From the NCBI GenBank assembly GCA_026261815.1, contig JAMPIT010000174.1:13516001-13580000 (forward strand): a stretch of 64,000 bases of DNA, given 5' to 3'. The translations under genes were made by a program, and so were the position numbers. Source of the DNA: Monarcha castaneiventris obscurior (lineage: Eukaryota; Chordata; Aves; Passeriformes; Monarchidae). The notes below the pieces were generated by a model. The model worked only from the letters and a program-made list of their open reading frames with translations, had not been told where the DNA came from and ran no database searches. The number at the start of each line of letters is the position of its first letter. The first letter of the stretch is position 1. Positions 50,853 through 61,805 of this stretch are shown piece after piece.

Positions 50853-52264
50853 CTTAAGTCTGATTAACCTTTGCCAGGAGAAAGTGGTGGCCCCCTGTAG
50901 TAGTGAGTTACACTTGTTTGGATGCTTTGATGCTACATCTTGCAGCTATAATAAAATAGTCCCTCACCAAAAATTTTGGTCTGCTGCAGTTATGACTCAT
51001 GTAATATAATTACCTTATCTCAGGTCCCCCTGCATTGTGGTCTGTACCTTCCAGGATACCTGGCTTCTATGTCCCCAAAATCTGCCTGAAATTTCCATTT
51101 CCTGAGAAAAAGGGGATGGTTTCAGAGACAGAGTATGGCTTGTAAAATGAGAACAAAGCACCTACAGCATACCTCACTCATCCATAAGCTCAAACCCAAA
51201 CTAAACACCTGTGAGGCATCTTGGCAACATTTTGAGAGTCACTGCCTTCAAACGTCTGATGAATACTGTTGTTTTTAAATTTCCACCAAACATGAACAAT
51301 TTCCTATTTAGAATATTCTATCCAGAATTTTCCTATGGGGAAGGTTCAATTTGCAGCAAGTTAATGGTGCTGCCATGATGGTGGTGAGGCAGCCATGGGG
51401 CAGCTGCTATGGGATGAAAGATGAGAGGGAGTGAAACGGTGCAGGGCATGCAAAACCTTTGCCTGCAGATGGTGTGGCTTCCCCTTGGCATTGACCCTTG
51501 TGCTGGACACTGTCAGCTTTAGTCTCTTACAGGGACTTTCACTGTGGCCAAGAAATGGTGCTGCAGGTGGAACCTGGTGTGCTCCAGAGTGGATACAGCA
51601 GTGGAAAGCCAGGGAGATGGCAGAAGCTGGTGGAGCCTTCACCCAGCAGGTCCCAGTGGCATTTCCTGCTCTTCCTCTCTGTCATTGCTGTTGCCATCTT
51701 CTTCCCTCCATTCCCACAATTCCCCCTTTGCTTCTCTCCCCTCTCTGTTCCGCCTCACTAAACTGATTTTCCTAAATCAATGCAGAACTTAATTCTCATT
51801 CATGGTCTTATTTCCCCACCACTAGATTTTAAACAAGCTTCCAAGCGGAAGAGAACATTTGCTCCTTGCCCCCCACACAGTTGCTTTGTGTAGTTTCTGT
51901 CAAAACAATGCTGAATAGCAGCAAACCATTCACTGACCCGTCACTCGAGAGGCTGTCCTTGTCAGCAGGTTCTCCATAACCACCTCATCCATCCTCCCTC
52001 TCCACGAGGTGGCTTGGGTGTGTGACAGATTTGCAATCCACACTGCATTTTTAATAAGCCTGTCCTCCCTCTTTGGACGTCAAAGGCACCGTTCTGAAAG
52101 TCAATCTCAGCCTCTGACCTCTCTGAGCTTCCCTCTTATATTTAATCTGGAAATACTACTCTGAAAGACGAATATGATCTGCCTGCTTTATGCTCCAGCA
52201 GCGCCTCCCTGCCTTGCCAGAGGCTCTGTGGCATTTTGCCACTGCCAGCACAGAGCCCTCCAGG

Positions 52265-52780
52265 CTGCCTCGCTCACACCCCTGTCCCTGTCCCCAGGTG
52301 CCACAACAACACATCTTTTAAACACCTCCAGGACTCAGCCTCTTCCCTGGGCAGTCTGTTCCACTGCTTGACAACTCTTGTGGTACAAAAACTTTTCCTA
52401 ATATGCAACATAAACCTCTCCTGGAGCAACTCGAGGCCATTTCCTCTTGTCCTATCACGTCTTAGTTGGGAGAAGAGACTGACCCCCACCTGGCTACACC
52501 CTCCTGTCAGGGAGCTGTAGAGAGTAAGAAGCCTCCTTTTCTTTAGGCTGAACTCCCTCCCAGCTCCCACTGCTCCTCATCAGACTTCTGCTCCAGCCCC
52601 TTCCCCAGCTTTGTTGCCCTTTTTTTGGACTTGTTGCAGCCCTTCAATGCCTCTCTTGTCATGAGGGCCTCAAAACTGATCCCAGGATTTGAGGTGAGGC
52701 CTCAGCAGTGCTGAATACAGGGGAAGAACCACTGTCCTGGTCCTGCTGGACACACTGCTGCTGGTACAGCAGATGGCAGG
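52265..52780 (-). mobile_element. CR1 LINE fragment, about 0.5 kb
   Basis: The antisense motifs are aacacctccaggactcagcc, ctgggcagtctgttccactg, acttttcctaatatgcaaca, ctcgaggccatttcctcttg, tgacccccacctggctacac, ctgaactccctcccagct, gacttgttgcagcccttcaa and ggtgaggcctcagcagtgct. They are collinear with the 3' part of a CR1 element. No intact coding region remains. Confidence 0.92.
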
Positions 52781-53049
52781 GCTCATCTGATCTAGCTCAA
52801 GACATCTGAGATGGTGAATCAGAAGTTTAGCTGTGAACAGATTTTTTCTCTGAATGCTGAAGACATTCACTTATCAAAGGGCAAAATCTCAAAAAAAAGA
52901 AAAAAATTCAGCCATTCCCTTTGTTCTGTGTTTGGCATCAATGGATTTTTCAAAGGAATGGAGTTAGTATTTTAATATGGAAAAGTTGAATAATTCTAGT
53001 AAAACTTTCTCTTCTGAAATGGGCAGATAAGCTTAATGACTTCAGCTGG

Positions 53050-53260
53050 AGCATGAGACAGGCAACACCGGGTTCAAGTGTCAAGATTAAATCTTGGATT
53101 TAGAGCTGGCTCCAGCCAGCTTTTTCAGTCAAACATTGTAGTTCTCTGAGCTTTCTCATGATTTCTGAGCTTCACCTCCTCTGTATGTACTAGTGGCATT
53201 ATGGGGAGGTGATGCCTGACACAGGGCTGTCGGGAGCCTTGCTTTAATGCTAGGCATGAG
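53050..53260 (+). mobile_element. Possible MIR-like SINE remnant
   Basis: A loose match in order to the MIR consensus: caccgggttcaagtgtcaag, ctctgagctttctcatgatt, cacctcctctgtatgtacta and atggggaggtgatgcc. Heavily diverged; the boundaries are guesses. It ends about 170 bp before the acidic coding exon. Confidence 0.4.
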
Positions 53261-53430
53261 TTACAAGACTGTTTGATGAGAGATCTTTTTGATGAAATTA
53301 ATGTTTCTGTTTGGTATTAGTACCATTCAAAATTTTCTGTCTTGTTTTGAAAAAGTTTAATGGTTTGCATCTTCCCTCTTTTTCTCTTTTCTTTTTTTTC
53401 TGCTTTCTATTGGGAAATGCAACATAAAAG

Positions 53431-53509
53431 GAAGAAGAAGATGATGAAGAAGAGGAGTCACCACAGAAGCAGCCAGATTTGCCAGTCTTGGAGAATGAGC
53501 CCTTATCAG
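53431..53509 (+). CDS. FAM107B: Coding exon 2 of plus-strand gene (acidic), candidate FAM107B
   Basis: A long pyrimidine tract (53,370-53,410) precedes the acceptor aaaag at 53,426-53,430, and the donor is tcag followed by gtatgag at 53,510. The 79-bp exon, read in the phase left by the 24,705 donor, gives EEEDDEEEESPQKQPDLPVL followed by ENEPLS with one extra base carried to the next exon. The other frames hold no better reading. Residues 1-9 are an unbroken acidic run. The matching phase with the exon at 24,325-24,705 supports one gene. No domain is recognisable. The FAM107B label is by synteny; the conserved FAM107 coiled-coil exons were not seen before 64,000. Confidence 0.55.
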
Positions 53510-55494
53510 GTATGAGTGATGTTTGGAGCTTGCATCCATTCTGTGGAGCAAATTAAAACCAGTTTTTTCTAGATGGGCCTGAGCTGGGATGATAATGTGC
53601 TGACATTCAGATCATGGCAAACGAAAGGAGAGATATCTGTGATAACAGGCCTGGAACCTGTTGCATGTCTATTACAGCTTGTCCATCGTCTTGGGATTTG
53701 TTCAAATTTGTTAACACAGTGGTTCTGTGGGGCAGGCATTTGCAGCTAAATGCATTTGAAACTGGCTTTCACCTCCTCCTTTGCAAAACATAGTGACTGT
53801 GGGTACGTGCACTATCTGATCTCCTCCCCAATCCATACACTGCAGAGACAGGTTCCTACAGCATGAATAAAGAGGAATTTGTCCATATCCCCCTTTAAAG
53901 AACTTAATTCCCTTTCTGCTAACAAGAAACGATGGGCCATGAAACCTCTCTATAAAGTTTTGGATGTGAATCACAACCAGGCTAAAGGTTGTTAACTCCA
54001 CTTTGGTAGATCTCGCTGTTAAAATCATTGGCAAGTCCCAAAACATCTGTTAAAAAGGTATCCAGCAGTGTCTTTTTTCTGCCACTCTGAGCCTGTTTTG
54101 GTGGGAAGTTCCTACTCCTCTTACCTTTACCTGCCCAGATTTATTTTTGGTAGCCTTGTGCACCTCCTGCTTCCAGACGTGTTGGGGGACGTGGACAACA
54201 GGTATTTCTTACAAAAAGAAGACTTCAGATTGCTAAGAGAGCATCCACCATCAGTGTTACAATCACTTCTCAGGCCTAGCTGCTGTATCTGCTTTGTAGA
54301 CTCAAAATCTGGAGGGATTATATCTTTCTCTTGTGGCTTTCTAAATAAGGCAAAACAAAGGAGAGGCCAGCAAAGCTTTCAGCTGTGTGGGGGTTCCCCC
54401 ACCTTTCCCTCCCTGAGTGGTTTGCTGTGTGCAGAGCAATAAAACAAAACAGTCTCTGCAAATCTGTGGTTATAGATTGAAGGGGCAGGGGGGCTGTGTT
54501 TAGTATGGGCCCACCCAGACAGCAAGCTGATGGAAAAGGACCCTGGAAAAAGCTGCCTGGGCATCTATTTAGGGTGTTTAGAATTTTCTGGGCAAGTGAA
54601 TTAATGGCTTGGTAATATCCAGTGCTGGGACGTGTGTGCTGTAACCTGAACTCCCTGTTTATTTGTGACAATACAAGCCATGGTGCAAATGGTTGTCACC
54701 AGCTGCAGATGCTGATATTTAGGATGCTGGGACTGGAGAGGGGAAAACACAGCAACAACTGAGCAGCTGCTGCTCAGGGCAGTGCAGCAGGACAAACCTG
54801 CTGAAGGATGGCATTTGAGCTGATAGAGATGTGGGAAAAAAGTAGGGGGAAAAAAGCCTTAAACCCAAGCTCTGCCATCTTCCCCACTCATGTCAGTGCT
54901 GAAGCAGCCTGGCAGGGACACACAGGGCTCATGTGCAGTGTCTGTGCCATGTCCTGATGGCAGCATTGTGAGGATGCAGCAATGAAATGAAACATTTGTA
55001 CCCATGTATCTTTTACCCTTCATCAGCTGCAATCAGTCACAAGGTTGCTTTTATTTCTTGTGGCAGAGAAATGAAAGTGAACCTCCTGGCTCTGGCATTT
55101 GCAGGCAAATTAGTGAGCAGAGATGCTCTGAGAAGCACACAGCTCTGGGACTGGTGTTTCAAGAGTCAAGTGGGAATCAATATTGAGCCCTCTGAACTAC
55201 GATTTATCTAAACTCCACCAAAGAGAGAACATGAGCAAGGCTTCTGTAATTTTCCAAGCAGATGAATAACAAATATTTTCCATGTAAAGTCTGAAAAGCT
55301 CAGACATAATTTTGTTATTGTTTTTTAACATTGCTCACAGGAATGTGTCTTTTTTAAAAATAAAACCCCACATATTTTCCTGACTTAAAAACAGAATGGT
55401 GCCAACAGAAAGGCAAGTTTGTGAAGAAAATACTCTTTAAAAAAAAACCCCAAACAACAAAAGGATTGTTTTTAATAAATCATAAAATAATAGA

Positions 55495-55640
55495 ATAAAC
55501 TGACAGAATGGTTTGGGTTGGAAGACCTTAAAGACTATTTAGCCCAACCCTCCTGCCATGGACAGGGACACCTCTCACTAGATCGGGTTGCTCCAAGTCC
55601 TATCCAACCTGGCCTTGAACTCTTCCAAGGATTAATATCT
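55495..55640 (-). mobile_element. CR1 LINE 3' end
   Basis: It reads ataaactgacagaatggttt, gggttggaagaccttaaaga, ttagcccaaccctcctgcca, tggacagggacacctctcac and ccaacctggccttgaactct, the antisense 3' end of a CR1 subfamily with a very regular tail. It looks less diverged than most copies here. Confidence 0.93.
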
Positions 55641-58600
55641 AAACAAACCTCAGTTGAGGACCAGCAAGATGCCAGGAGGAACTGGGAAGAGAGACAAAAG
55701 CTCTGGGAACCACTTTGATGTCCAGCTGCTGTCTGCATCTGTCTGCAGATGACTGTGCAGCACAGAGCAGCCTTTCCCAATCCAGACCTCTGTGGGGCTG
55801 GACATGGCAGCTGGCAGGAGCTGTGCTGGGTGGCTGTGAAGCTGCTTTGCAGGGTGAGGCTGACGGAGTTTTCCCCTCAGCACCTCCTTAGGCCTCCCTC
55901 TAGGTAGGTACTAGGTTAGGATCTTCCTCTTCTGTGATTGCCCATGGCCTGTTACTGCAAAAAGGGCTTAACTCTGACCACAGGCAGCACCCATGTGTTG
56001 CTGAGGACATTCCTGGTGAGTTTGTAGGTTCCAACAAGCTGCAATGAGTGGAAGAAGGAGCAGCACCCCTGGCAGAGTCCAGAGGAAGGGGTGAGGGTGT
56101 TTGGCTGCCTGGGGAGTGAAAGATTAGGTGAAGCTCTGCCACAAATTCCTCATCTTAGTGCCTGCTAACCTTGCTGCAGGAAGCCAGCTCCACCTTCACT
56201 CTCTGGGCTAGAGCAGGCTGTCACACTGCTCCTCCTCATGCTCTTTGGTGACAGGTCCCTCCTTAGCTCTGGGCCACTGCCTAAACATCTGTGGCACAGG
56301 GATCCCTGCTAGTGGCTTTAGTGTGAGCCCTGTGCGATGCAAAGAGCAAGTTTTGTCAGCCTTCTCACCACTGCTTTGCAACTGCAACCTCACCAGCCCC
56401 ATCATCCATCAGCTCTCCCAGCACAGACACCACGAGCAATGCTGGCACGGGCTGTGAGTCCCACAGGGACACAGCATCCAGGGAAAGGTCAGCTCCACAG
56501 ACCAGCCAGAAACCACCCATCCCTCCTCCACAAACCTTGAAAGCAAAGCCAAAGTAGGAAACCAAGGGAAACGAAGGAAAAACAACGTTCTGGCTCCCTG
56601 CTAAAGAAAACTCTCAGGGTGGCTCCTCTCTTCTTGCTGCTGTGGTGTGGTTACAGCTTCACCACAAGCCAACTGGCCATGATCCAAGCAAAGCAGAAAG
56701 CACATTTCTGAGCAGAAATCAGGGACTTTGCAGGTAACTGGCAAGTGGATGTAGCTCCAGTAATTTAATATATTAAGGACTCCGACTGCATGTGTTGCTC
56801 ATCTGCTTCTGCACCAGGGAAGATGATTAAATCTCCTAGTGATAAAGAATATGGAAATGCCATCTCTGGATGGTGAGCTGCCCAGTGAGACATGGGTGTG
56901 TGTTCATTCCTGCAGCCTTTCAGCCTGGGCTGTTGGTGACACTGAAGCAAACATCTGCACTGTTGCAAAATGACTTTTTTTCAAAATGCCTTTCTTAACC
57001 TAGAGCAGACTTCCTTCAATTCTGGCAGGATCAAGCCACAGGTATTTTTAACCAGTGCTGAAGCAACTGTTTTGCATTTTTTCTCAGCTGGAAAACAGAC
57101 AGAGTTTTCCGGGTGCAGCAGGTCTCTCTCTGCTCATGGCTCTCTGCTGCTCACAGGGCTTCTCCAGTAAGCCACAGCTTCCTTCTCCAGCTACCAGAGA
57201 AGGAAATATTTTGTGATCTGGAACTTTATCCTTTTCTGAGATAGCAGCTAACATGATAAAAGCCTAAACTGGCCAAGATGTTTCTATCCTTGGCAAAAAA
57301 GCTGCTTGAGCAGAAGTGGAGCCACAGGTTAAAAAATGGCAAATGAAGCAGGTTCTAAGAAAGTATTTTGCTGAAGTAACCCACTGGTGCAAAGTGGAGA
57401 TCCACCTCTGATTTGGGTCTCCCAAATCAGAAAATACCCTGTGATCTAGATTAACCTCCTTTCCACCTCCCTCAAGCACCCTGCAGTTTTCTTTGTATGA
57501 GGGACTGGTGGTCAAGCCAGTCATGACCTTGCAGCAGGAGTGAGAGTCTGTGGGTAGAATGATCTGGATTCTGTTTCCATCCCTGTTACACAGCACCTGC
57601 TGTAGGATTCATGTGTGATCCCCTCTGCAATGTCATGTGTATCTGGGAAGCTGAAAATCCCAGGCAGTGCTGGAAATAAAAGAGAATAAAGGGCCCAAGG
57701 TGTGGGGGTATTTTATTACATGGAGCTCCCTCAACATGGCTTACCCTGCAGTGACAAAAATTCTTTTCTTGCTCAAAGCACCTGCAGCATCACAGATACT
57801 CTTCCAAATTATAGTCCATTTGTTTACATTGAGACAAAAATAAGAACTTCCAAAAAATCCCTTCCTGCAGCACAGGATGCAAATATACAGCACACACCTT
57901 GAACATAATTTAAAATAACAACCCATGGCACATGTGACTTGATCCAAAATACAAATGCCACGTAACATGTCAGGCACCAGAGAGCAGATCCTTTCATGTT
58001 TGGTGAACTAGCCCTGACCTGTCTTTCCTGAGAGCAGGAGCCTTTGTGGCAGCCCATCTGAAGGGGGCAGGGGGTTCCTTGGCAGCTCCCCCAGATGCCA
58101 AGGAGCAGGAGGTGTCCCTCTGCAGGGTCCCTTCCCTGCCCTTGGTCACTGACACTGAGAAAGTGCAGGGCCTGAAGCACCAGCCAGCCCAGGAACAAAC
58201 TGCTTTGGGTATTGCTTTCCAAAAAGCAGATGGTTTGCAGTTTCCCTTTTGGTCTGGTTGATAGGCAAGCAGATATTGGGGGATTTATCTGTGTTTCTTG
58301 AAATGGCCAAGTGGAGTTGGGAATCTGGAGGGATTTCTGGTATTTCCTACTTTCAATCAGACTAAATATACTTAAGGATGACCTTTATCTTGATATCTTA
58401 CCCCTACCTCTTCTCATCCTGATGTGAAAAACAAAGCAAAGAGATTCCTGGAAATGTGAGGTTGAAAAAAAAAAGGTGCTGGTCCTTCTCTTTTTCCATC
58501 TCTGGAAAGGGAATGTGGTCATTAAGGGGTTTGGCAGTTCAGCCTGGTTATTATTTTATTCCATATAAATCCAGAGTTCTTTCAACGTGCTCAGTGAAAC

Positions 58601-59294
58601 TTTCCTCACCTCCTGCTTTTTTTTTTTATAGAAAATGTAAATCACTTATATTTAAACTACTTTTGGACCACCACAGATCCTTAGCCATCAAAACCTTCTT
58701 ACTGGAGAAACTAATGCTCTCAGTTAAAATATCAGTATCCTTGAAACAGAGTCAGCAAAACTTCTGGCCATTTAAAGCTTTTGCTTTTAATCATAAAAGT
58801 TGTTTCCCAAAGCAAATTCCAGGAGAACAATCTGTTGTCAGCATTGCTTTTGGGGAGCAGTGAACCTCTGGCAGATCTGCTGGACAGAAATCCTCTTCTG
58901 GAAGCTTCTCCAAGGAGTTTTCCTCCAGCCTTTTGTATCCCACAGATTCTTCCTCTCCAGAATTAGGTCTTCCTCTGTGCTCAGTGGGAGATCAGCCACT
59001 TTGGCACTACAGACTTGGTCCAGGTTTTTACTTCTCACTTGGGATTGTCCAGCAGCTTCAAGTTAACAGTTCTTAGAAAAAGACTTTAGAAAAGAAAAAT
59101 AATTGTACGTTTTTATATTAAAAATATTGCATACCATGCCATATTTCAGGGAAGTCTGCATGCAAGGATCCAGATGAACTGTCCCTATTCATATCTGCTT
59201 GTGTAAGGAGGGACATTCCCTCTCCTGCCCCCCTGGAGAGTAGAACTTGGGGCATATTCTTTGTGTGGTGCAGCCTCCAGCAGACAGACTTTTC

Positions 59295-59345
59295 AGTGAA
59301 GAAACTATGCCTAATATCCGACCTAAACCTCTAAATTCTCCTCCT
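59295..59345 (-). mobile_element. Possible CR1 scrap
   Basis: The string gaagaaactatgcctaatat followed by ccgacctaaacct resembles the antisense CR1 motif aagaatttcttcctaatatc and taacctaaacct. Only about 50 bp remain. Confidence 0.5.
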
Positions 59346-61694
59346 TATAGTCTCTTTTAACTCAAGGCAATGAAGGACTATATATGGAAGAGGTAAATGG
59401 AGGCTCATGTAATGTTCAAATTGTTTAAATTCTTCAGTCTTGAGACCCTTTTATTTATTGGGAGATAACAGAGCTTGCATGGGGCTAGTTAGTGTAGGAG
59501 AGATATAAAAAGATCAAATTTAAGGGGGGTTAAGCTATTACCACTTCTAGAGGGGAAATATAATCTTCATAGATGAAGGGATAGGATATGCTTATCTGCT
59601 CTTGAAGTCACTGGTTTCAGACTTATGAGGATGTTGGATACTCATCTAGCTGGACTTCAGGTCAGACCCAGGGTAGTGATCGTCATGTTGTTTCCATCCA
59701 TTTGCATGTCACACTCTGCAGCCAAACTCTTCCTGATGAGTCAGTTTTGTATCTAGATCTGTCCCTAATTCTCTCCTCTTACAATCCCAACCAGCCTCTC
59801 AAACTGAGTGCATAAGAAGCAGAAAACCTCAGCAGAGCAGGTATGGAGCAGGACCCCAGCCCCAGCTGGGGCTTTAGGGTGCTGCTGGAAAGCAAATTTC
59901 AGTAACAAGGAGCTGTTTGCACATAGTTTAAGGATTTGGCAGCTCCTCTTACCCAAGTCAGTCGAAAAAAACACCATTATCTTCCAATCTTTGAGTGTTG
60001 CTCTGCATATTTAGTGGTGCTGTGTTTACTAGTCAGCACTGGTTTTATTTGTGAAAGGGGAGCTGCAAACAAAGGTCCAGCTCTTGTCTCCAGGAGCGGG
60101 GGAGGCTGGATTTCCTGTGGGGAGGAAGCTGGGCAGGTGGTGAAAACTTTGTGGAAAGATTTGTTTTGCCAGCTGTGGTGTGGTGGGATACATCCCAAGC
60201 ACCCCACACCTATGGCTCCTGCTGCTTGTCATGCAGCAAGAAAAAAACCTCAGGTCCCTTGGGGTTTGCTCAGATTGGAAACTGCATCCTTAGAGCCAAA
60301 AAGATGAGCAGAGTATTTCCTGCCTCCAGCCTGTAGACAGTGGGATGTCAGTGAGCAGCAGCACATCTCTAAGGGCCAAGAGGAGACAGGAAAGCCACTG
60401 AGGAGTTACACAAAGCCAAGTACTGCTGGAAACTACAAAGAGCTGGAGGCTGTGTAATATCTGTGATGTAAGGGCTGTCAAGAGCAGAGAGATTAATTTC
60501 TATTCTTTCTGCTACAGACAGCACAAAAGCACCCACACTCCTCAGCACCACACCATGCCCTGGGTGTAGGACCAGCCAGCTACCCAAGAAGGGATGAAAG
60601 CTCCTGGTGCTCTGGGGTCAGAGCAGGCAGGACACCTGCAGGCAGGGCTGCTGCCCACAGGACAGGTTGAACAGCGCTGCAAAAAATTCACATTCCCCAC
60701 TCCCAACCTCCTGTCCTATTTCAGTGTGGAGAGTGGGAGGGTACAAGATTGCTGCCAAGAGGTACCTGAAGATCCTCCAACAGAACTGAGGGAGGAGTAA
60801 ATAAAGAAGCAGATGAATTTAGGTGCTTGGTTTTCCAGCTCATGCAATGAAAGTTTGTGGTTTTCCTCAACTAGTTGCTGGAGAAAGAGCTCTCCTTCCC
60901 CACAGCTGGAACTGCATGAAGCATCCCAGTCTCAGGCCATGCCTGGAGCAGGGTAAATGATGTGCTCTGTAAAATATGGTCAGGTTTCTGTATCAGCTAA
61001 ATATGCTGCTGGCTAAATAGACTTCTGAGGCAGCAGGGTCTTCTCCACACTAGACTTTGCTGATGTGTTTAAAACAGCTCCTACGCTTCAGCAAATGCAG
61101 ATTCCTGCTCTCTCCAAGGCCCCTGGGATCCGTCTGCTCAGGCTGGCAGAGCCCAACTGCAAGAAACAACAAGCTGCAGGACCATCTGGCTCCAAAACAC
61201 CAGTGCCAGGCAAAGCACGGCCCAGTGCAAAGGAGCAAGAGCTGGGGCCATCCACCCAGGGTGGTCTGTGCCCACCATGTCCCAACAGGGCCACACAAAG
61301 TGTCCCCAGAGCATGCCTACACCTGCTTCCTACAGGAAATCAGCCTGTGCCATGAGCCTGAGGCTGAGGAGGGACAAGTCATCCACCCTGTGCATCTCTT
61401 CAATACTCAGCACTGGTGCGGGGGTAGATTTGGGCTGAGTTGCCTGTAGGGAATATCAAGAGGAACACAATAGGACATTTTTGTTTTCAGTGTGAGTAGT
61501 ACTCGCTGTAGCACGTCAAAGAGATCGTGGCTCTGATTTCTATAGGGGTACTCCTATAGCTGGTAACAAGGTGAACATCCCAGGTGACTGGAATGGAACC
61601 AGGGGTGTGAGTAGGATCAAGGATTAGAAGAACATCCTGAGGACCTGGGTTCAGGTTTTGTTCTGCCATGGTCCCTCTGTATGAACCAAGAGGA

Positions 61695-61805
61695 GGATTT
61701 AATGACATGTGGATGTGGCACCTGGGGACATGGTGCAATGGTGGACTTGACAGTACTGGCTTAATGGTTGGAGGTGATGATCTTAAGGGAACTCTATGAT
61801 TCTAT
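61695..61805 (+). mobile_element. CR1 LINE 3' end
   Basis: The sense tail appears: ggatgtggcacctggggaca, tggtgcaatggtggacttga, ggttggaggtgatgatctta and aactctatgattctatt. Only the last ~110 bp of the element remains. Confidence 0.88.

Larger units (their letters stand above)
24706..53430 (+). other. Probable 28.7-kb intron of the plus-strand gene
   Basis: It is bounded by a gtgagt donor and a polypyrimidine tract plus aaaag acceptor. It contains the CR1 and MIR-like fragments listed separately, a 13-base C run at 25,325-25,337, a purine-rich block at about 27,300-27,740 and a (TA)n run near 32,266. The stretches 26,141-27,857, 27,946-31,924, 32,296-45,839 (apart from a weak CR1 scrap near 33,935 and a CpG-bearing patch at 35,920-36,070), 45,961-50,734, 50,853-52,264 and 52,781-53,049 hold nothing I can recognise as a gene. 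Alternative first exons of the same gene could be hidden here. Confidence 0.5.
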
